From IMG/VR virus record IMGVR_UViG_3300020420_000064, positions 1-22,974 of that record: DNA of 22,974 nt, one strand, 5' to 3'. Below the pieces are notes generated by a model, which saw only the letters and a program-made list of their open reading frames with translations, did not search any database and was not told where the DNA came from. How positions within the stretch are numbered: the stretch's first letter is position 1; each line of letters starts with the position of its first letter. Below are positions 20,701 through 22,974 of this stretch, one piece after another. Origin of the DNA: a virus. Both the position numbers and the translations under genes were made by a program.

Positions 20701-22974
20701 AGACACAGGTTTATTTAATTTAGCACTTAACTCTCCTATACCTCTAGGATCAATGTCGTCTGGTCTAGTATCATTTCCAGTTTTCACAAAGACACTAAAA
20801 GTTCTATCAAATCCCGCAGGAGGTGCTTCATTCATATTAGCATCAACAAACAAACCTGCTGCTGCGGCTTCTTGTCCAAGAGGTCCACTTAGTAGTGATA
20901 AGAAAACATCCACATCTTTCTCATCAAAATTACCATAACCTTTTGCATCTTTATATCTCATTGGAATACGAATGTTTGGTGAAGCAGAACCTGCATATGT
21001 ACCAAAGCCATCCGTAGTTACTCGTACCATTGAAACTTTTTTACCCACCATCGCACTAGCAATTCGGTCTATAACAGATGGTAATTTTTTACCGCCTTCT
21101 TTAGATCGAGCAGTTAGCTTTCTCATGCCTTCTGCAATAATAGTGTCTGCTTCTTTTGTTAATCCTACAAAACCTTCTTGATTTCTCATGAGAGCAGAGT
21201 TCTCTTCAAACTGTTTACCTACAACATTAGATTGTGTGTTAACTTCTACGGTGCCAACATAGGCTTGTTGATAACCTAATAGGTTTTCTCTTAATGCATA
21301 TGGTACGTTTGGATTCCTAAGAACATCTTTAGTAAGTTGATTATCTGGAATAGAAATACCTGCTTCTTTTAATTTAGGTATAACTCTGTTCTCTAAAACA
21401 AGAGCATAGTCATCATAATTTTGTAGTTCATTCTTTGAGGCTTTGGTTAGTCCTCTTTCATGTACCCACGCAGGTGCTTGGATCTGCCATGTTTCATATG
21501 GTTGTACACCAGATGGTAAATTTGCATTTTGCTCATTTCTTATTCCGATATAGAACTCACTTAATATATGATACATAACAAAGTTATTTGCTATGTCATC
21601 CCCTGTGATCCCAAACGAAGAAGCAACTTGTCTATCATTAGTAGACAAAGGAACTTCATTTCTTACACCACTAAGATATAAGAATGTACCACTAAAAGAT
21701 CTGGTCTTAGGTGCTCCTAGTAACTCATCTGATAAAGCAGTGGACACTGCGGTAGGACTAACAAGATCTGTTGTGATTGGTTTGCTCTGATAATGCTCTG
21801 ACAATAAAGCAATTGTTCTGAACATATTATCTATAGGGTCAGCCATCGGACTAGTTGCCGCAACTACATCCCAAAACTTTTCAATCTCTGTTTTTGTCAA
21901 GTCTGGAAAATAATTACCAATCACTTCCGAGCTTACTTCATACCAATATCTAGCTCTGTCTGGTAATTTTAAAGCTGCATTCCAAAACTCTTCTTCTCTT
22001 GGAACCATTGTATTTTCAAGTTTTAATTTTTTTAATTCTGCTCTAGCACCTGGAACTTTATCTAGAGTTTCTTGCCATATCTGAGACACAGGCTTCTTAC
22101 CTACATAACCTATACCTCTTTTGTTCAAATCTAATTCTGTAAATTTTTCACCATTTATTGTTCTAGATATAGTGTTAGGTGCCTTTTGAACTGAAGCTCT
22201 TTTATATTCTGGTATTGCCCTTTGAATGTCTTCTATACTCTTAGATGGTGTATCAATGCCACCTTTCTTTCTAGCAAAGACGGGTGTTACATCTTGAGTG
22301 GCATCGGATAAAGTAATATATTCGTAAACATTATGTTCTTTTGTACCGAGTTTTATTCTTCCTGCAATCGGTCCCAACTCAACATTAGGTGCATACATCA
22401 CTGGTCTTAAACGTGGTTGATCTGGACTGTCTGGAAAAGTAGCTAATTTAGTGGCTCCATTCATATTTACTTTAAGTGCATATTGATGATCCCCACTTGG
22501 TGTTTTAATTTTAGTAGCTCCACCATTTTCAGAACTAAGATTATTTGTTGAAGTCACGGATACTAAAGTATGTATTGGATCTGTGTCATTGTCCCTGTCT
22601 ACCCAACTCCATCTATACCTTTTCTTTTCTTTCTTACTTGGATTAATTAAGTTTACGGCTTTACCTATCTTACCTGTAACTACTTCAGGTGGTACAAATT
22701 CAGCTTCAATATCACTGGTTACCATTGATGGTGTGCCTTTATCATTGATACCAATCTCAACACCAGTATATGTTTTACCTGTTACATCTCTACTCGCATT
22801 GTTGTCTACGTCTAGGTCTATGTAGTTACCACCTTCTAATGGTGATTCTACGTTCATTCTTTCTTGTAAATTTGGATTGTTGTCTGGTACAGGAACCACT
22901 CTGCCATAGACAGCAGTCTGATCTTCAAACTCATTATTGGCTTCAGTATCCATGCCATATTTAGTTTTGATGTT
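17746..22974 (-). CDS. Giant multidomain phage protein, 5' end outside window
   Basis: At least 1742 aa. The ATG at 22953 has no ribosome site, and seven more open codons (NIKTKYG) reach the window edge, so the gene probably starts further right. Numbering from that Met: acidic linker-like start (1-110); helical block about 325-500 with ARYWYEVSSEV, VVAATSPMADP, LGAPKTRSF, STNDRQVA and QPYETWQIQAPAWV; mixed alpha/beta part about 600-800 (DVDVFLSLLSGPLGQEAAAA); coiled coil about 862-925; and a large helical C-terminal half with a Pro run (PPPPK), hydrophobic stretches (LLFLNLSFLPATLEPLIAF, PLVYLAGFGAMLSL) and a basic end. The size, the many helices and the position beside fibre genes fit an ejected internal virion or polyvalent protein. 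The 325-500 block loosely resembles helical domains of phage polyvalent proteins; no enzyme active site is identified. Confidence 0.8.
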   Translation of the reverse strand, partial: NIKTKYGMDTEANNEFEDQTAVYGRVVPVPDNNPNLQERMNVESPLEGGNYIDLDVDNNASRDVTGKTYTGVEIGINDKGTPSMVTSDIEAEFVPPEVVTGKIGKAVNLINPSKKEKKRYRWSWVDRDNDTDPIHTLVSVTSTNNLSSENGGATKIKTPSGDHQYALKVNMNGATKLATFPDSPDQPRLRPVMYAPNVELGPIAGRIKLGTKEHNVYEYITLSDATQDVTPVFARKKGGIDTPSKSIEDIQRAIPEYKRASVQKAPNTISRTINGEKFTELDLNKRGIGYVGKKPVSQIWQETLDKVPGARAELKKLKLENTMVPREEEFWNAALKLPDRARYWYEVSSEVIGNYFPDLTKTEIEKFWDVVAATSPMADPIDNMFRTIALLSEHYQSKPITTDLVSPTAVSTALSDELLGAPKTRSFSGTFLYLSGVRNEVPLSTNDRQVASSFGITGDDIANNFVMYHILSEFYIGIRNEQNANLPSGVQPYETWQIQAPAWVHERGLTKASKNELQNYDDYALVLENRVIPKLKEAGISIPDNQLTKDVLRNPNVPYALRENLLGYQQAYVGTVEVNTQSNVVGKQFEENSALMRNQEGFVGLTKEADTIIAEGMRKLTARSKEGGKKLPSVIDRIASAMVGKKVSMVRVTTDGFGTYAGSASPNIRIPMRYKDAKGYGNFDEKDVDVFLSLLSGPLGQEAAAAGLFVDANMNEAPPAGFDRTFSVFVKTGNDTRPDDIDPRGIGELSAKLNKPVSMSIVANGYLFDIHLEGGPSITDPQVISDAVGGTGLALLGEIYLIPRDYKVRYFERIATPYSDGYSKIISDFKKGIINEATQEIADLSPRIGKGQARDFIIGNIEAITTVPSSIQKRIERIRLKSRERVNNLDEVRDRVRALHDEMKAKQKTFNKKVEPKLEDLRQRELRSQESQETIAPYPEDVDTENDIDPLFARPTRNYSKAQERLEKISKNSFTGIFTSSARRLVGLARGTEIGYKLANILDRDKYARTSRDTTGTIEMDVHEEINQGLGKFTQQFNNILNNMTTAQIKLVPDLLRGRFVNKQTGRIQITPEMQRVGLGINKAVELRKLMNDLYGLIEQTYAKYGAPPPPKILMYFPQIYKLDGKFTEGLLRGLDKTQGLQDFFKQVFTNDGVQNADVKAQDLVSKILNEGNAPTWGFDLATVAGQKVFRFTPQEMRRVINMNPYQEFDVTMSNGQVKKMKLADFLDNDTYGVLQKYITTTVRRMAFVNRFGPKAEKITEAVNQGGTIDQELGRRGEAPLSPEDRTAIFNLIRANLGILPTHSFFGAGKSDRSYGVQQGIKSFTNLLFLNLSFLPATLEPLIAFNRLGMYGGLATLNEYAKNTLRMPYRMVKSTAKGAFTKGTIGDKYREFKKAYDADDSDLQIFAKHIGTIFEGFQYAYQNAAEVNASVKWEKVDQIIFKYNLLQPITDATRVAALRGAIVSLPHWARKAKKGSKMYTRYLQEVGLVASDLDMFDPTDPMGTSNPKIRAALNDIVASIIIAPDAGRKPTWMSDPRFGLLSHIKTWTFTFTNTVLQRSYKELFVNGNPMPLVYLAGFGAMLSLQHTLREWMTYGEEGNPFLNEMFDEDEETARFIYNAFERGGLFGVFQFVADYVVGSRIGRQSFDPGGTLIPAYNLLRRFGDALAGLLQAVNTDAREQAKGLRKAFDNFTRLTPLLSITGQARKDLVDYVTPKAPRRRKGVFSFPNMKAFGGSSFKSFGR

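Overview
The window is part of a tailed bacteriophage genome. It is AT-rich by eye, has almost no intergenic space, and carries a phage family A DNA polymerase, a class II ribonucleotide reductase, a tyrosine integrase, a T7-lysozyme-type amidase, a long run of tail-fibre-like proteins and a giant multidomain protein. The mix of DUF3310, class II RNR, fibre modules and tiny Lys/Arg-rich proteins is typical of marine phages. A low-GC marine alphaproteobacterial host (SAR11 or a relative) is my best guess, but that is inference. No rRNA, tRNA, CRISPR array, insertion sequence or recognisable att core was found. Both window edges cut genes: the polymerase at the left (its N-terminus is missing) and the giant protein at the right (its frame stays open to the last base).

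Layout: (1) 1-3189, plus strand: the DNA synthesis genes polA (partial), class II nrdJ and a DUF3310 protein, overlapping or tightly spaced. (2) 3192-3762: a leftward two-gene operon (a small unknown protein, then an XRE/Cro-like HTH protein) diverges from the integrase across about 110 bp. That gap holds two face-to-face overlapping sigma70-like promoters, a perfect 17-bp palindrome lying on promoter elements of both, and a second inverted repeat. It looks like a compact lysogeny or integration switch. (3) 3763-5015, plus strand: the integrase and a small membrane protein, followed by an intrinsic-terminator-like hairpin at 5041-5078 that lies inside an opposing gene. (4) 4965-22974, minus strand: one long co-directional block. 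In transcription order it runs giant internal-protein-like ORF, decapeptide-repeat fibre, small conserved structural protein, fibre, small protein, glycine-rich fibre, more fibre-associated proteins, an array of related beta-rich proteins interrupted by a tail-assembly-chaperone-like gene, a membrane/coiled-coil protein, amidase, holin-like and other membrane proteins, several very basic mini-proteins, and a 230-aa hypothetical.

Working together: the plus-strand genes make dNTPs and copy DNA, the HTH/integrase locus probably controls and carries out integration, and the minus-strand block builds the adsorption apparatus and then lyses the host. Many neighbours in the minus block are joined by ATGA, TAATG or zero-spacing junctions, so translational coupling is likely. 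Several genes are under 60 codons and were read directly from the sequence (5657-5764, 5997-6155, 6167-6274, 6648-6794, 7984-8055). No stretch over 300 bp lacks a gene.
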